A stretch of DNA of 64,000 nucleotides, taken from Galeopsis tetrahit (taxonomy: Eukaryota > Streptophyta > Magnoliopsida > Lamiales > Lamiaceae). Positions within the stretch are counted from its first letter, which is position 1. Each line of letters opens with the position of its first letter. The notes below the pieces were generated by a model, which saw only the letters and a program-made list of their open reading frames with translations, was not told the DNA's origin and did not search any database. A program made the translations under genes and the position numbers. The DNA is taken from contig OY776130.1 of the NCBI GenBank assembly GCA_963675135.1, positions 29,318,001 to 29,382,000 of the forward strand, written 5' to 3'. Shown here piece by piece: positions 1 to 9,672 of the stretch.

Positions 1-303
1 CACATTTTCCGTCAGTAGGTTGGCGCCCATTTTCCGTCGGCAAAGCCTACTACCGACGAAAATTTGAATACATTATTTTCGACGGACTATTTGTTTCCGT
101 CGGTAAATTGACGGATAAAAAGAAAATTGTTGTTATTATTTGACTTGTTTATAAATATTTATACCCAATCTATCAAAAAATTATGCATAAATTAAAAACA
201 GTAACATAACTAAACAATCCATTAACAAAAAAAAACATCAACCGAAATAAATATGTTCGACAGAAAAATAAATAGTTCGACAGAAAAATAAATTGTTCAA
301 ACA

Positions 304-985
304 TCAACGACCAAAGTTAAAAAAATCATCAATATTGTCACCGCCGAAATTCACGTCAACGTCACCATCCATTTCGTCTTCTTGGGCTGCGTCTGCGTCT
401 GGAGCTGGACCTAGAGCATTGAAAGGCGGAGGGGGAGTGCTCATCGTCTCTTGAAAGCATGCCTCTATCTGATCAAGAGACATCCCCAACGACCGACCCA
501 TAGTGCTACTTAGCTTTCAGAAGTAGTGGTTGAATGTGGTCATTACGTTCGGGTCCAGAACTGCAGTGGAGGATACAGAGGCTTGCGATGCACGCTGAGA
601 CGAACTAGACGACCTCACAGTGCTGCCCAACCGACCAAGGCCGAGGATCCGTCCTCGTCTAGTCGAGACAACGTTTAGGTAAATCTGGTTAACGTCAATC
701 GACGGAGGGGGAGAGCTGGTCCCGGCTTGAGCAGAAGCCTGCGTCGTGGCCTCTTCAATCATCCGGTTGACATTCAACTACATAATTAAAATAAATAAAT
801 TAATACATAGTTTAATACATTTAATTAAATAATACATAAAATTAATTAATTAAACTTACGTGAAGATCGGTAGTGCGCCCATATGTGGACGTCTGCGTAG
901 ACAAATCAAACGGATGAATAATGTTCAACCGTCCACGTGTGTGGGTGCACGCCCCGTCTCCCGCTCCTATTTCGTACCAAATGAG
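304..985 (-). pseudogene. Ptta/En/Spm-type plant transposase, 3' exons (decayed)
   Basis: On the minus strand, an exon at about 985-861 encodes a stretch with GDGACTHTRGR and ends at a GTAAG donor. A second coding block at 777-304 includes the motif RRGRILGLGRLGS, which resembles the GRvyGlGs motif near the C terminus of Ptta-type plant transposases, followed by a serine-rich and then an acidic tail ending in DDFFNFGR. One in-frame TGA (517-519) splits the block. The matching 5' exons are at 41936-42807. In CACTA elements this class of protein is thought to bind the subterminal repeats; here the gene is interrupted by a LINE and is not functional. The family call rests on motif recognition, not a search. 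Confidence 0.6.
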
Positions 986-1507
986 CATATTCTTATATAA
1001 TATAAATAATTAAATTAAAATTAGTTTGAAATAAATTGAGTTATTTTCTATTAAGTTCATTTCACTCTTACTTTTTTCAAATAGAGCCTAGCTTATTATT
1101 TTGTTTCTAATAGGTTCAAATTGAACTTAATAAGACAAATCTGACCTTTTTTAATTTGAAAATTTTCGAATTCATTTATTCATATATTTAAGTCAACTTT
1201 AACATCTAATCATCTTTTCAGATTCTCAAAATTTGCGTAATTTTCTCACCTTCCAAAATTTCAAATCCTTCCTAAAAAGAAGGTCTTCACATTTAATTAG
1301 TTGCATTTGTTAATAATTTAAAATAATAATCAATAATAAAATAATAATCAATAATTGGCTGTAAAATTTCAAACTCACGTATCTATTCGACCTAATTAAT
1401 TTGATAATTTAAAATAATAATCAATAATAAAAAAATAAAAAAATAATAAAGCATATGGAAGATTAACACAACATAAATGAAAAAAAAACATACGGTTATG
1501 CAACAAT
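986..1507. other. AT-rich intron-like sequence of CACTA-1
   Basis: No coding signal is seen. The stretch is AT-rich, with short repeats of the AATAATCAATAATAA type at 1318-1450. A 21-bp direct repeat containing ACATACGGTTATGCAACA occurs at 1487-1507 and 1520-1540, straddling the presumed LINE 5' junction. By position it would be a transposase intron, continuing at 39736. Confidence 0.4.
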
Positions 1508-1522
1508 AAGTGAATAGGAAAA

Positions 1523-1829
1523 CATACGGTTATGCAACAAAATTATTAGTAGTTGCGGGACTTTGAAGGTAATCAGTCTGGTGTTCTTTGAGGGCCTTAA
1601 TTAGAGGGTTTTATGCGGCTTTAGTTTAGGAATCATGACTCTAAACACCAGTTTTGGGTTTTAGGGGTTCTGCGACCTCACAAAATCACCTTTTGGGATT
1701 CGATTAGGGTTTTTGTGTGAGGATTTAGAAGCTATTATTAGTATGAGTATCATGATTTGGAATGCGCGAGGATTGAGAGGGCACCGCTCATTCCAGAATC
1801 TTCGTAGGCTCGTAGACATGAATAATCCT
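1523..1829 (+). mobile_element. LINE, 5' piece (start of ORF2 endonuclease)
   Basis: A plus-strand ORF opens at the ATG at 1741 and encodes MSIMIWNARGLRG, the typical N terminus of a plant LINE ORF2 apurinic-like endonuclease (WNxRGL). It reads to 1829, where element A is inserted. The same frame resumes at 30218 and again at 35738. No ORF1 is present upstream, so the element is 5'-truncated or ORF1 is lost. The proposed 5' limit rests on an imperfect 15-bp duplication (1508-1522 against 39721-39735, 13 of 15 identical) and is uncertain because a local 21-bp repeat overlaps it. Confidence 0.7.
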
Positions 1830-2601
1830 TGTTGGGAATAAAATGAGTTATGTTTTGATTAAATACCAAAACCCCCTGAGACATGCCTAAGTCATGATTG
1901 AATATGTTCTAGAAATGTTAGAACATATAGTATAAAGGCTAGATGAGGAGCTAATATGTTAGGTAGCTCTTAGATAATTAGATGCACAAATTGAGGGGGA
2001 ACACATGCTTGGAAGTTCATTTGAATCAAGTCCCCTCAAGGCTCAAACTCTGGATACAACACTAAGTCTTTTGAGACTAACTATACTGATCAGGAGAGTT
2101 GTCCAGAGGAGTTGTCTCAGTACAAGAAGTCAAGATCAAGTGCTCTAAAAGCCTGCAGTCAACTATGCTGAAGAGTTTGAGACAATCATTCCCTAAAGAT
2201 CTTCAAAGAAACAAGCTAAGATCATCTTCAAGAGAAATAAAAGGGAAAGAGCCATCGGAAGGGAAAGAGCCATCTTCAAGAGAAATAAAAGGGAAAGAGC
2301 AAGACAATCTTGCTGATAAGCAAGACTGCTGATAGTGATAAGGAGAGTTGTCCAAATGATGAGGAATGTTGTCCTATCATTGGAACAACCTTCAGAAGAC
2401 ATGTCCACATTCTTTCAAGAGAATCTGAATGTCAGATATTGGGAAGAGTGCTACAGAATGAAGACAAAGCTCCTACAGCCGTTTATTTCCCAAATAAGGA
2501 CATGTCACTATCAAGATTCTGTCTTCAAAGTTGAAGAACTAAAAGAAGACATTTATGGACATTGGAGGCTGCCTCTCCAACGGGAAAATCCTTCATTTGT
2601 C

Positions 2602-2609
2602 TATAAATA
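2602..2609 (+). promoter_or_regulatory. TATA box of the 5' LTR of A
   Basis: TATAAATA in the context TGTCTATAAATACAG, about 770 bp into the LTR. The same sequence is at the equivalent place in all LTRs of both Sirevirus-like families in this window, which fits the U3/R promoter. The transcription start is inferred to lie about 30 bp downstream. Confidence 0.7.
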
Positions 2610-3454
2610 CAGAAGTGTGAAGACCATTTGAAAGCATCCAACTTCAACCTCAACCAAGCACATCCAACCTTAAGTTCTTACAAGCTAGAGTGCTTTCAAA
2701 GCTTTCAAAGACTATCTTAGTCTTCAAACACTTCATCTAAGCTGTACTACATTGTATATCCATACACAAGCTTAGAGAGATATCCTATCCTTATACACTG
2801 ATCTTCATTGTAAAGGATATCTCATTAGTTGGAACCTTACTTCAATCCTCATATCTTTCAAGAGTGAAAGTGAGAAGGTTGTAGTAGTAGAAGTGGTAGG
2901 AGCTGACTGTTGAGAGAAGAACAGTTCAGTTCTGAGTTGAGAAGAGGGTACTAGGACTCTAGACATCCTAGGGATCAATTCACCAAGAGTGGTGTTATTG
3001 ATCAAGTGCACCTTGGCACTATAAAACAAGTTAATTCCAAGAGTGAAGGAATTATCCTGTTAAATCAGGGAAAGTGGATGTAGGAGCTTGAGTCTCTGAA
3101 CCACTATAAACTCTTGTGTTGATTTACTTTCAAGTACTTTCATACACTCAACACTGCACACAAAACTGATCTTTCAAATAATAAACATTCAAAGACTGTG
3201 CAAAACTGATTTGGACAAGTTCCCTGAAACTGGACTGTATTGAATTGACCAAGTGATTTCAGAATCTAAAGGAGTTTAAACTAAAAGGGCCAACCATTAT
3301 TCCGCACATATAACTCCCCTAGATAGTTATTCAACTAAGTACTCAATAGTACTTAGTAGTCTGATTATCTTAGAAGAGTTAATCATCTTCAGCAGAGTTG
3401 TCCAAGACAACCTTGCTGAGCTCTGGTTTGATCAAGTTAGAAAAGAATTTGAAT

Positions 3455-3484
3455 ACAAGTGTATTCCCCCCCCCATACACTTGT
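3455..3484 (+). other. LTR hairpin with C9 loop
   Basis: A perfect 10-bp stem (ACAAGTGTAT / ATACACTTGT) encloses T plus nine C residues, 24 bp from the LTR end. The stem is preserved in the other two LTRs of this family, while the loop length changes: C14 at 30165-30178, and G12 in the minus-strand LTR at 16209-16220. Confidence 0.75.
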
Positions 3485-3510
3485 TATATACTCCTTTCAG
3501 GACCAACAAG

Positions 3511-3522
3511 TGGTATCAGAGC
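3511..3522 (+). promoter_or_regulatory. Primer binding site (tRNA-iMet)
   Basis: TGGTATCAGAGC begins two bases after the 5' LTR end. It is complementary to the 3' end of plant initiator methionine tRNA, the usual copia primer. Confidence 0.9.
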
Positions 3523-3648
3523 AGGGGTTCAAAGACCACTGCTTCTGAAAAGCCATCTTGGTTTTCAAAATCACATATTTAGTGTGGTCACTGAACTGAT
3601 CTCTCTGAAATCCTAATTGTATATTGACTGACTGTTTGTTCTTGAGTT

Positions 3649-6120
3649 ATGGCCAACAACAATGCTGCTGTTCCACCTCCTACTGTCCAAGGATTGGACA
3701 ACATGGCCACAAATCCAGTCAACCACATTTCACATCACAAACTGCCCATGTTCTCAATTGATAATTATGATTTCTGGAAAATCAGGATGAGGGCTCATCT
3801 TGCATCTCTACACACTGACATGTTGAGAGTGATCACAAGAGGTCCTTTTGTGTTCACATTTGTCAATCCCAAAGTCACTGAGGCTCAAAAGGCAGACCCA
3901 AGAGAGGTACTCCCAAAAGATGAAGATGACTTTACCACTGATGAGAAGAGGAAAGATAACTTGAATTATCTTGCCATGAACACCCTCTACCAAACAATTC
4001 CAGATGCAATTATGGGTAGAGTCTACCACTGCACAACAGCCAAAGAAATTTGGGATACTCTTGCTGAAATGTGTGAGGGTACTGAAAAGATCAAGGAGAA
4101 TAAGCTCCAAGTTGCTGTGCAGAAATTTGAACAGTTTGCAATGGAGTCTGAGGAGTCCATTGATAAGTTTGCTGGTAGATTCACTGATGTGATGAATGAA
4201 ATCAACTCTCTGGGCAAGGTCTACACTAAGAGAGAAGCTGGATTGAAGATCTTAAGGAGTCTCACTCAAAAGTGGGATGTCTATGTTGTGATGATGCAAA
4301 ACACCAAAGATCTCTCCACCATGCCCATGCAACAAATCTTCTCAGAACTCAAAGCTTATGAGTTCGATCTCAATAGAAGAAAGCCTATTGAGGAACCTTC
4401 AAATCCTACTAAGGGAGTGGCATTCAAAGCCAAAGCTGCTGAACCAGAAATGCAGTCTACTCCAAGATCATCAAAGTCAGTCTCAAAGACTGAAATGAAG
4501 GACGAACTAGCCTTGATGGCTAGAAGGTTTGAAAAGCTAAATTCAAGGTTTGGTAGATACAAGAAATTCTACCAGGACAACAAATTCAGGAGAAGGTACA
4601 ACTCTCCTGAAAATCAGGCTGAAACCAAAAAGCCTGAAGAGAAGAGATCAGAGGACAAGTACTCTGATAGGAGAAGGTCCAGTAGAGCTGAACCCTCATC
4701 ATCAAAAAGAAGGGAAGAATCAAAGAAAGATGATGATGAAGACCTGTGCTACAACTGCAAAAAGAAAGGGCACTTCCAGTATGACTGCCCTGAATTAAGC
4801 TCTAAGGAGAGAAGAGAGAGGCAAGCTAAAAGAGACAGAAAGTTCACCAATAGAAAGGCCATGATGGCTGGTGAAGAATCTGACAGTGCTGAAAGCTTCA
4901 ACTCTTCTGATGGACTGTTCTCAAACAGTGATGATGATGATGATGTCTGCAACATGGCTCTTGAGGATGATGAGGTATCCTCTACTTCTAGTTCACCATC
5001 ATTCATCTCACAAAACAATAGTGAGATCAACTTGAAGCTTTCCCTTGGAAAGTTGATGGAAGATTTCACTATGTTACAAGAATTTCATGATAACTGTGTG
5101 AGAGAAAATGAAAGATTGGCTATTGAACTTGCTAAAAACTCTGAGGCAGTTGTTGATGTCAAGTCTACTGAGTTATATCAACAAGTCTTGAGAGAGCTTG
5201 AGGAAGCAAATCTCAGGATAGTTGACCAACGAAAGGAGATTGATGATCAACTTCTCTCTCAGAAGAGAAAAGATTTTGAATTTAAAATTCTCAATGCCAA
5301 GTTTGAAAATCTCTCACATGAATATGATATTCTTAAAGCAAGTGAAGAGAGCCTGAAATTAAAGATGTCTGCTCTGAAGAAATCCTCTAGAGCAATAGAG
5401 GAAATTCAGAGTTATCAAAGACCTATGGCTCAAAGAAGTGGATTAGGATTTGATCCATTTGAATCTTCACCTTGTCTTAGTGTTGCTTCTGTGAGTAACA
5501 CTAAAAGAATCTTTGTTAAGTCAGTGGCACAAACTGAAAATGAAATAATTAAGCCACTGAACAAAGGAAAGGGCAAAATGGATGATCTGCCTAATCAAAT
5601 GCTTCAGGAGAATAGGCCAAAACCTAAGGAAATGGTCAAGGCTCCTGAACATAAGTTGAATGCTGGTCAGCAGAGTAGACCCAATGGTAGGGCAACTCTA
5701 CTGAACAATGTTCAGAGGAAGTGTCCAAGGTATAATCAGCCTAGGCCAACTCTTCTGAGAAAGCCTCAGCTGAATAGACCTAAGGACAACTTTCCTCAAA
5801 GGCAGAATAAAATGAGACAACCAAAACCCTTCATGCCAAAGGGTAATGGTCATAAGAAAGCCTTTCCTCAAAGATTCCCTCAAGCTGCACAAAGAACTCA
5901 AAAGTTCAGGAGACTTGACAACTCTCCTGAAACTTATAGAGTTAACACATTCACACACACTTTCCCAAAGGCATTTAAGGGTAAGACAGTGTATTTAGAT
6001 GCTAAAGGAAGACAACTTAGCCACCTTGAATCAATCAGGGTTATTAGGCAAGTTTGGGTTCCTAAAGGTACAGCTAACCTCTCAGGACCCAAAACTCAAA
6101 GGGTACCTAAACCTATCTAA
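3649..6120 (+). CDS. gag: Gag polyprotein of element A
   Basis: Encodes 823 residues that would assemble virus-like particles and package element RNA. Residues about 30-240 form the copia-type gag region, starting near KLPMFSIDNYDFWKIRMRAHL-like sequence (residues 31-51). A CCHC zinc knuckle is C367-x2-C370-x4-H375-x4-C380 in CYNCKKKGHFQYDC. It is followed by a serine/aspartate-rich acidic stretch, a long charged coiled-coil-like region (about 470-600) and a basic, proline-rich C terminus. The start ATG at 3649 lies 127 bp after the PBS and is the first ATG in a long open frame. The frame ends at UAA and pol continues in the same frame. The protein is unusually long for a copia gag, as in Sireviruses. 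It is undamaged and likely functional in itself. Confidence 0.92.
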   Translation: MANNNAAVPPPTVQGLDNMATNPVNHISHHKLPMFSIDNYDFWKIRMRAHLASLHTDMLRVITRGPFVFTFVNPKVTEAQKADPREVLPKDEDDFTTDEKRKDNLNYLAMNTLYQTIPDAIMGRVYHCTTAKEIWDTLAEMCEGTEKIKENKLQVAVQKFEQFAMESEESIDKFAGRFTDVMNEINSLGKVYTKREAGLKILRSLTQKWDVYVVMMQNTKDLSTMPMQQIFSELKAYEFDLNRRKPIEEPSNPTKGVAFKAKAAEPEMQSTPRSSKSVSKTEMKDELALMARRFEKLNSRFGRYKKFYQDNKFRRRYNSPENQAETKKPEEKRSEDKYSDRRRSSRAEPSSSKRREESKKDDDEDLCYNCKKKGHFQYDCPELSSKERRERQAKRDRKFTNRKAMMAGEESDSAESFNSSDGLFSNSDDDDDVCNMALEDDEVSSTSSSPSFISQNNSEINLKLSLGKLMEDFTMLQEFHDNCVRENERLAIELAKNSEAVVDVKSTELYQQVLRELEEANLRIVDQRKEIDDQLLSQKRKDFEFKILNAKFENLSHEYDILKASEESLKLKMSALKKSSRAIEEIQSYQRPMAQRSGLGFDPFESSPCLSVASVSNTKRIFVKSVAQTENEIIKPLNKGKGKMDDLPNQMLQENRPKPKEMVKAPEHKLNAGQQSRPNGRATLLNNVQRKCPRYNQPRPTLLRKPQLNRPKDNFPQRQNKMRQPKPFMPKGNGHKKAFPQRFPQAAQRTQKFRRLDNSPETYRVNTFTHTFPKAFKGKTVYLDAKGRQLSHLESIRVIRQVWVPKGTANLSGPKTQRVPKPI

Positions 6121-9100
6121 TTGCAGGTACCATTGGGCCACAAGATGAGGAGCATAAGCAAAAAGACAGCATGGTACCTTGACAGTGGATGCTCAAGGCA
6201 CATGACTGGAAACAAGGAACTCCTCACTGATTTCATTGAAAAAGAAGGCCCTAATGTCACATTTGGAGACAGCTCACAAGCATCAACAAAAGGTTATGGT
6301 ACTTTGATGATTGGTAACATCAAAGTATCCAATGTATCTTATGTGGCTGGTCTCAAATATAATCTCCTAAGTATCAGTCAATTCTGTGATAAAGACTTCA
6401 ATGTTGAGTTTTCCAGTGATAAATGCTTGATCAAAGATAAGACTCAACAAATTCTATTGACTGGAACTAGGAAAGGAAATGTGTATTTTGCAGACTGGGA
6501 CAAGTCTACTGATGCTGCATGCTTCATTGCTAAGAGTTCTAGTGAACAAAGTTGGTTGTGGCATAAAAGATTAAACCACTTGAACTTCAAAACAATGAAC
6601 AAAATTGCTAGAAATGCATTAGTCAAAGGACTACCTAATGAGGTTTTCATTAAAGAGCATGTTTGCAGACCATGCCAAGAAGGAATACAGATCAAAGCCT
6701 CATTTAAAGGAAAACCAGTCATTTCCACTGAAAGGGTACTTGAACTTTTACATATGGATCTTTTTGGACCAATTACCCCTGTAAGCATAAATGGTAGAAA
6801 ATACACATTGGTAGTAGTAGATGACTTCTCTAGGTTCACATGGGTAGTATTTCTCCTTAATAAGAAGGAAACTCAAGTCAAACTGCCTGAACTTCTAAAG
6901 AGATTGTCAAATGAGAAAAGCCTTAGCATTATCAAGATAAGATCTGATAAAGGCACTGAGTTCATTAACTCATACATCAATGAGTATTGTACATCTAATG
7001 GAATAGCTCATGAAACCTCAGTTGCTAGAACTCCTCAACAGAATGGAGTTGCAGAGAGAAGAAATAGAACTTTAAAAGAAGCTGCTAGAACATTAATTGC
7101 TGATTCAGATTTGCCTAAGAGGTTTTGGGCTGAAGCCATAAACACTGCATGCCATACTCAAAATAGATGTTTGATCACTAAGGGGCAAGGCAAAACCCCT
7201 TATGAACTCTGGAAAGGAAGATTGCCTAAAGTGTCTTACTTTCACACTTTTGGTTGCAAGTGTTTTATTCACAATAATGGGAAAGATCAGCTGAAAGCCT
7301 TTGACAGCAAAGCTGATGAAGGAGTATTTCTTGGATACTCTCAAATCAGTAGAGCTTTCAGAGTCTATAACAAGAAAACCCTTATTGTAGAGGAAACACC
7401 TCATGTTGTATTTGATGAATCAATTCATGAGTTGAGGAATGAGAACTTGGAATCAGAAGAAATCACACAGAGGACAACCAGACTGAGTCTAAAAGATAAA
7501 GACACTGAGCTTATAGATGTTATCCAAACCAATCTACCTGAAAACTCTATGTTGGACAACCATCCTGAAGGCAACCCTCCTGAGGCAAATCCCACTGAAG
7601 GAAACAGTGAACTGAATGATCCAATCCCAGTTCACATCCAGGTAACAACTACCAATGAAGAAGCAGTTCCTGCTGAGGTAGTTAATGGGTCAAATAATCA
7701 AGGGGAAAATCAAAATGTTGTAAATACCAATGTCACTGACATTGAGGACAACACCCCTGATTATGATCCTGAATTAGATCCTGCATTCAATTATCCTGAA
7801 TTCTATGATCAAATTGACTCAACTTCAGTAGAGGACAACTCTACTGAAGAGATCAGAAAAAGAAGGACTTGGTTGTCTGACCATCCTACTGATCAAATAC
7901 TTGGTGACCCAAGTATTGGAGTCAAAACAAGAAGATTTCATGGTGAAAGTGCTCTTTTCTGTTGTTTCTTGTCAGAACAAGAACCAAGTGATATTGAGGA
8001 GGCACTTCAAGATGCCAATTGGATCATAGCCATGCAGGAAGAACTGAATCAATTCACCAGAAATGAAGTATGGGAGCTGGTGGATAGGCCTTCACATCAA
8101 GATGTTATTGGAACAAAGTGGGTGTTCAAGAACAAGAAGAATGAAAATGATGTGATTGTCAGAAACAAAGCAAGACTTGTGGCAAAAGGCTATTGCCAAC
8201 ATGAAGGCATTGACTATGATGAGATATTTGCACCTGTGGCAAGGCTAGAAGCAATAAGGCTCTTTCTAGCCTATGCAGCTCACAAGAGGTTCAAAGTGTA
8301 CCAAATGGATGTCAAGAGTGCCTTTCTGAATGGAGTCTTGAAGGAAGAAGTCTATGTAGAGCAACCACCAGGTTTTGAAGTTGGAAACCAAGTTTACAGA
8401 CTCAAGAAAGCTCTTTATGGACTCAAGCAAGCCCCTAGGGCTTGGTATGATACACTGTCACAATTCCTCTTGGATCATGGATTCACCAAGGGAACTGTGG
8501 ACAGAACTCTTTTCAGAATCTCTGAAGGAGAGGACATCTTGCTTGTCCAAATTTATGTGGATGACATAATATTTGGATCCCCCAATGAGAAGCTATGTGA
8601 GAAGTTCTCCAAGCTAATGCAAAGCAAGTTTGAGATGTCCATGATGGGACTGATGAACTTCTTTCTGGGTCTTCAAGTCAAGCAATCAAAAGAAGGAATC
8701 TTCATCAACCAAGCTAAGTACACCAGAGAAATGATCAAGAAGTTTGGGTGTACAACTAGCAAGCCAGTAAGGATCCCAATGAACACAAACTGGAAGATGG
8801 ATCCTGATGAGAGTGGTATTCCAACCAACTCTACTGAGTATAGAGGAATAATTGGTTCACTCCTCTATCTCACTGCCAGCAGACCTGACATCACCTTTGC
8901 AGTAGGTGTTTGTGCAAGGTTTCAAGCAAATCCTAAGAAAAGCCATCTTGAGGCTGCAAAGAGGATCTTGAGGTATCTCAAAGGCACTGAAAATCTAGGC
9001 CTCTGGTATCCTACTGATGACAACATTGAGTTAACTGGCTACTCAGATGCTGATTATGGAGGATGCAGAATTGACAGAAAGTCCACTTCAGGGACTTGTC

Positions 9101-9510
9101 AATTTCTAGGCAACAAACTCATATCTTGGTTCTCCAAGAAGCAAAATACAGTGGCTACTTCCACCACTGAAGCTGAATATGTTGCAGCTGGAAGTTGTTG
9201 TGCCCAAATCCTATGGTTGAGACAACAACTAAGAGATTACAGAGTCAACTCTACTGAAGTGCCCATATTTTGTGATAACAATAGTGCCATTGCTATTTCA
9301 CAAAATCCTGTCTGGCATACAAGATGCAAACATGTGGACATCAAACATCACTTCAATAGAGATCATGTGGAGAAGAAGGATATAAAGTTGGTCAAGATCC
9401 ACACAGATCATCAAAAAGCTGATATACTAACTAAGCCACTTGCAGAGGCAAGGTTTCTGGAGCTATCAGCAGAGTTGGGTTTACTTGATCCAGGGAAGTT
9501 GGACAAGTAA
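6121..9510 (+). CDS. pol: Pol polyprotein of element A (PR-IN-RT-RNase H)
   Basis: An open frame of 1129 codons in the same frame as gag and separated from it by one UAA; there is no obvious ATG start, so expression probably needs stop readthrough or another recoding or splicing event. Domains in order: aspartic protease with D21-S-G; integrase zinc domain H148, H153, C182, C185; integrase core D213, D276, E312 (D35E spacing); a proline/glutamate-rich linker with PEGNPPEANPTEGN; reverse transcriptase with Y812-VDD; RNase H with D976 in YSDADYGG and E1017 in TTEAEY. All catalytic residues expected for Ty1/copia are visible and there is no internal stop. It supplies reverse transcription and integration of the element. 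Confidence 0.93.
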   Translation: MQVPLGHKMRSISKKTAWYLDSGCSRHMTGNKELLTDFIEKEGPNVTFGDSSQASTKGYGTLMIGNIKVSNVSYVAGLKYNLLSISQFCDKDFNVEFSSDKCLIKDKTQQILLTGTRKGNVYFADWDKSTDAACFIAKSSSEQSWLWHKRLNHLNFKTMNKIARNALVKGLPNEVFIKEHVCRPCQEGIQIKASFKGKPVISTERVLELLHMDLFGPITPVSINGRKYTLVVVDDFSRFTWVVFLLNKKETQVKLPELLKRLSNEKSLSIIKIRSDKGTEFINSYINEYCTSNGIAHETSVARTPQQNGVAERRNRTLKEAARTLIADSDLPKRFWAEAINTACHTQNRCLITKGQGKTPYELWKGRLPKVSYFHTFGCKCFIHNNGKDQLKAFDSKADEGVFLGYSQISRAFRVYNKKTLIVEETPHVVFDESIHELRNENLESEEITQRTTRLSLKDKDTELIDVIQTNLPENSMLDNHPEGNPPEANPTEGNSELNDPIPVHIQVTTTNEEAVPAEVVNGSNNQGENQNVVNTNVTDIEDNTPDYDPELDPAFNYPEFYDQIDSTSVEDNSTEEIRKRRTWLSDHPTDQILGDPSIGVKTRRFHGESALFCCFLSEQEPSDIEEALQDANWIIAMQEELNQFTRNEVWELVDRPSHQDVIGTKWVFKNKKNENDVIVRNKARLVAKGYCQHEGIDYDEIFAPVARLEAIRLFLAYAAHKRFKVYQMDVKSAFLNGVLKEEVYVEQPPGFEVGNQVYRLKKALYGLKQAPRAWYDTLSQFLLDHGFTKGTVDRTLFRISEGEDILLVQIYVDDIIFGSPNEKLCEKFSKLMQSKFEMSMMGLMNFFLGLQVKQSKEGIFINQAKYTREMIKKFGCTTSKPVRIPMNTNWKMDPDESGIPTNSTEYRGIIGSLLYLTASRPDITFAVGVCARFQANPKKSHLEAAKRILRYLKGTENLGLWYPTDDNIELTGYSDADYGGCRIDRKSTSGTCQFLGNKLISWFSKKQNTVATSTTEAEYVAAGSCCAQILWLRQQLRDYRVNSTEVPIFCDNNSAIAISQNPVWHTRCKHVDIKHHFNRDHVEKKDIKLVKIHTDHQKADILTKPLAEARFLELSAELGLLDPGKLDK

Positions 9511-9604
9511 AACTCATTGAAGTTAATGGGAGTAAAAGAGCTGAATTGATATTCAGTAGACTTGGACAAATCTACTGAAGTGCAGAAGAGATGATCATAA
9601 TTAC

Positions 9605-9665
9605 TCAGGACACTTGTCCATTGACATTCAGGACTCTTGTCCACATCTCTTCAGGACACTTGTCC
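9605..9665 (+). repeat. Three 23-bp direct repeats after pol
   Basis: TCAGGACACTTGTCC occurs at 9605, 9628 (one change) and 9651, an exact 23-bp period. Each unit contains the inverted repeat GGACA-TGTCC. The same three copies are present in element B at about 23404-23465 on the other strand, so the array belongs to the family and is not a local accident. Confidence 0.75.
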
Positions 9666-9672
9666 TTGTAGG

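Larger units (their letters stand above)
1..1507. mobile_element. CACTA-1 transposon, left interior and subterminal part
   Basis: The first 120 bases carry repeated TTTCCGTC/GACGGAAA words in both orientations. The same words occur at 43730-44060 beside a CACTA terminus, so this is taken as the other subterminal region of one element whose left terminus lies just outside the window. The segment also holds the 3' exons of a minus-strand transposase gene whose 5' exons are at 41936-42807, which ties the two ends together. After removing the LINE and its passengers, the visible element is about 5.8 kb and shows no TNP2/DDE-type transposase, so it may be non-autonomous. The left boundary is not seen. 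Confidence 0.65.
1830..3508 (+). repeat. 5' LTR of element A (1679 bp)
   Basis: It begins TGTTGGGAATAAAATGAG and ends CAGGACCAACA, with six-base inverted termini TGTTGG/CCAACA. By eye it differs from the 3' LTR at seven positions plus the length of a C run, so the insertion is young. A TATA box lies at 2602-2609. A 30-bp sequence starting CATCTTCAAGAGAAATAAAA is repeated in U3 at 2223-2252 and 2271-2300. A hairpin with a C-rich loop lies 24 bp before the 3' end. Confidence 0.93.

Noticed and set aside
3808..4110. Antisense ORFs overlapping gag, pol and ORF3
   Set aside because: They mirror codon bias of the sense frames and have no independent motif or start context.
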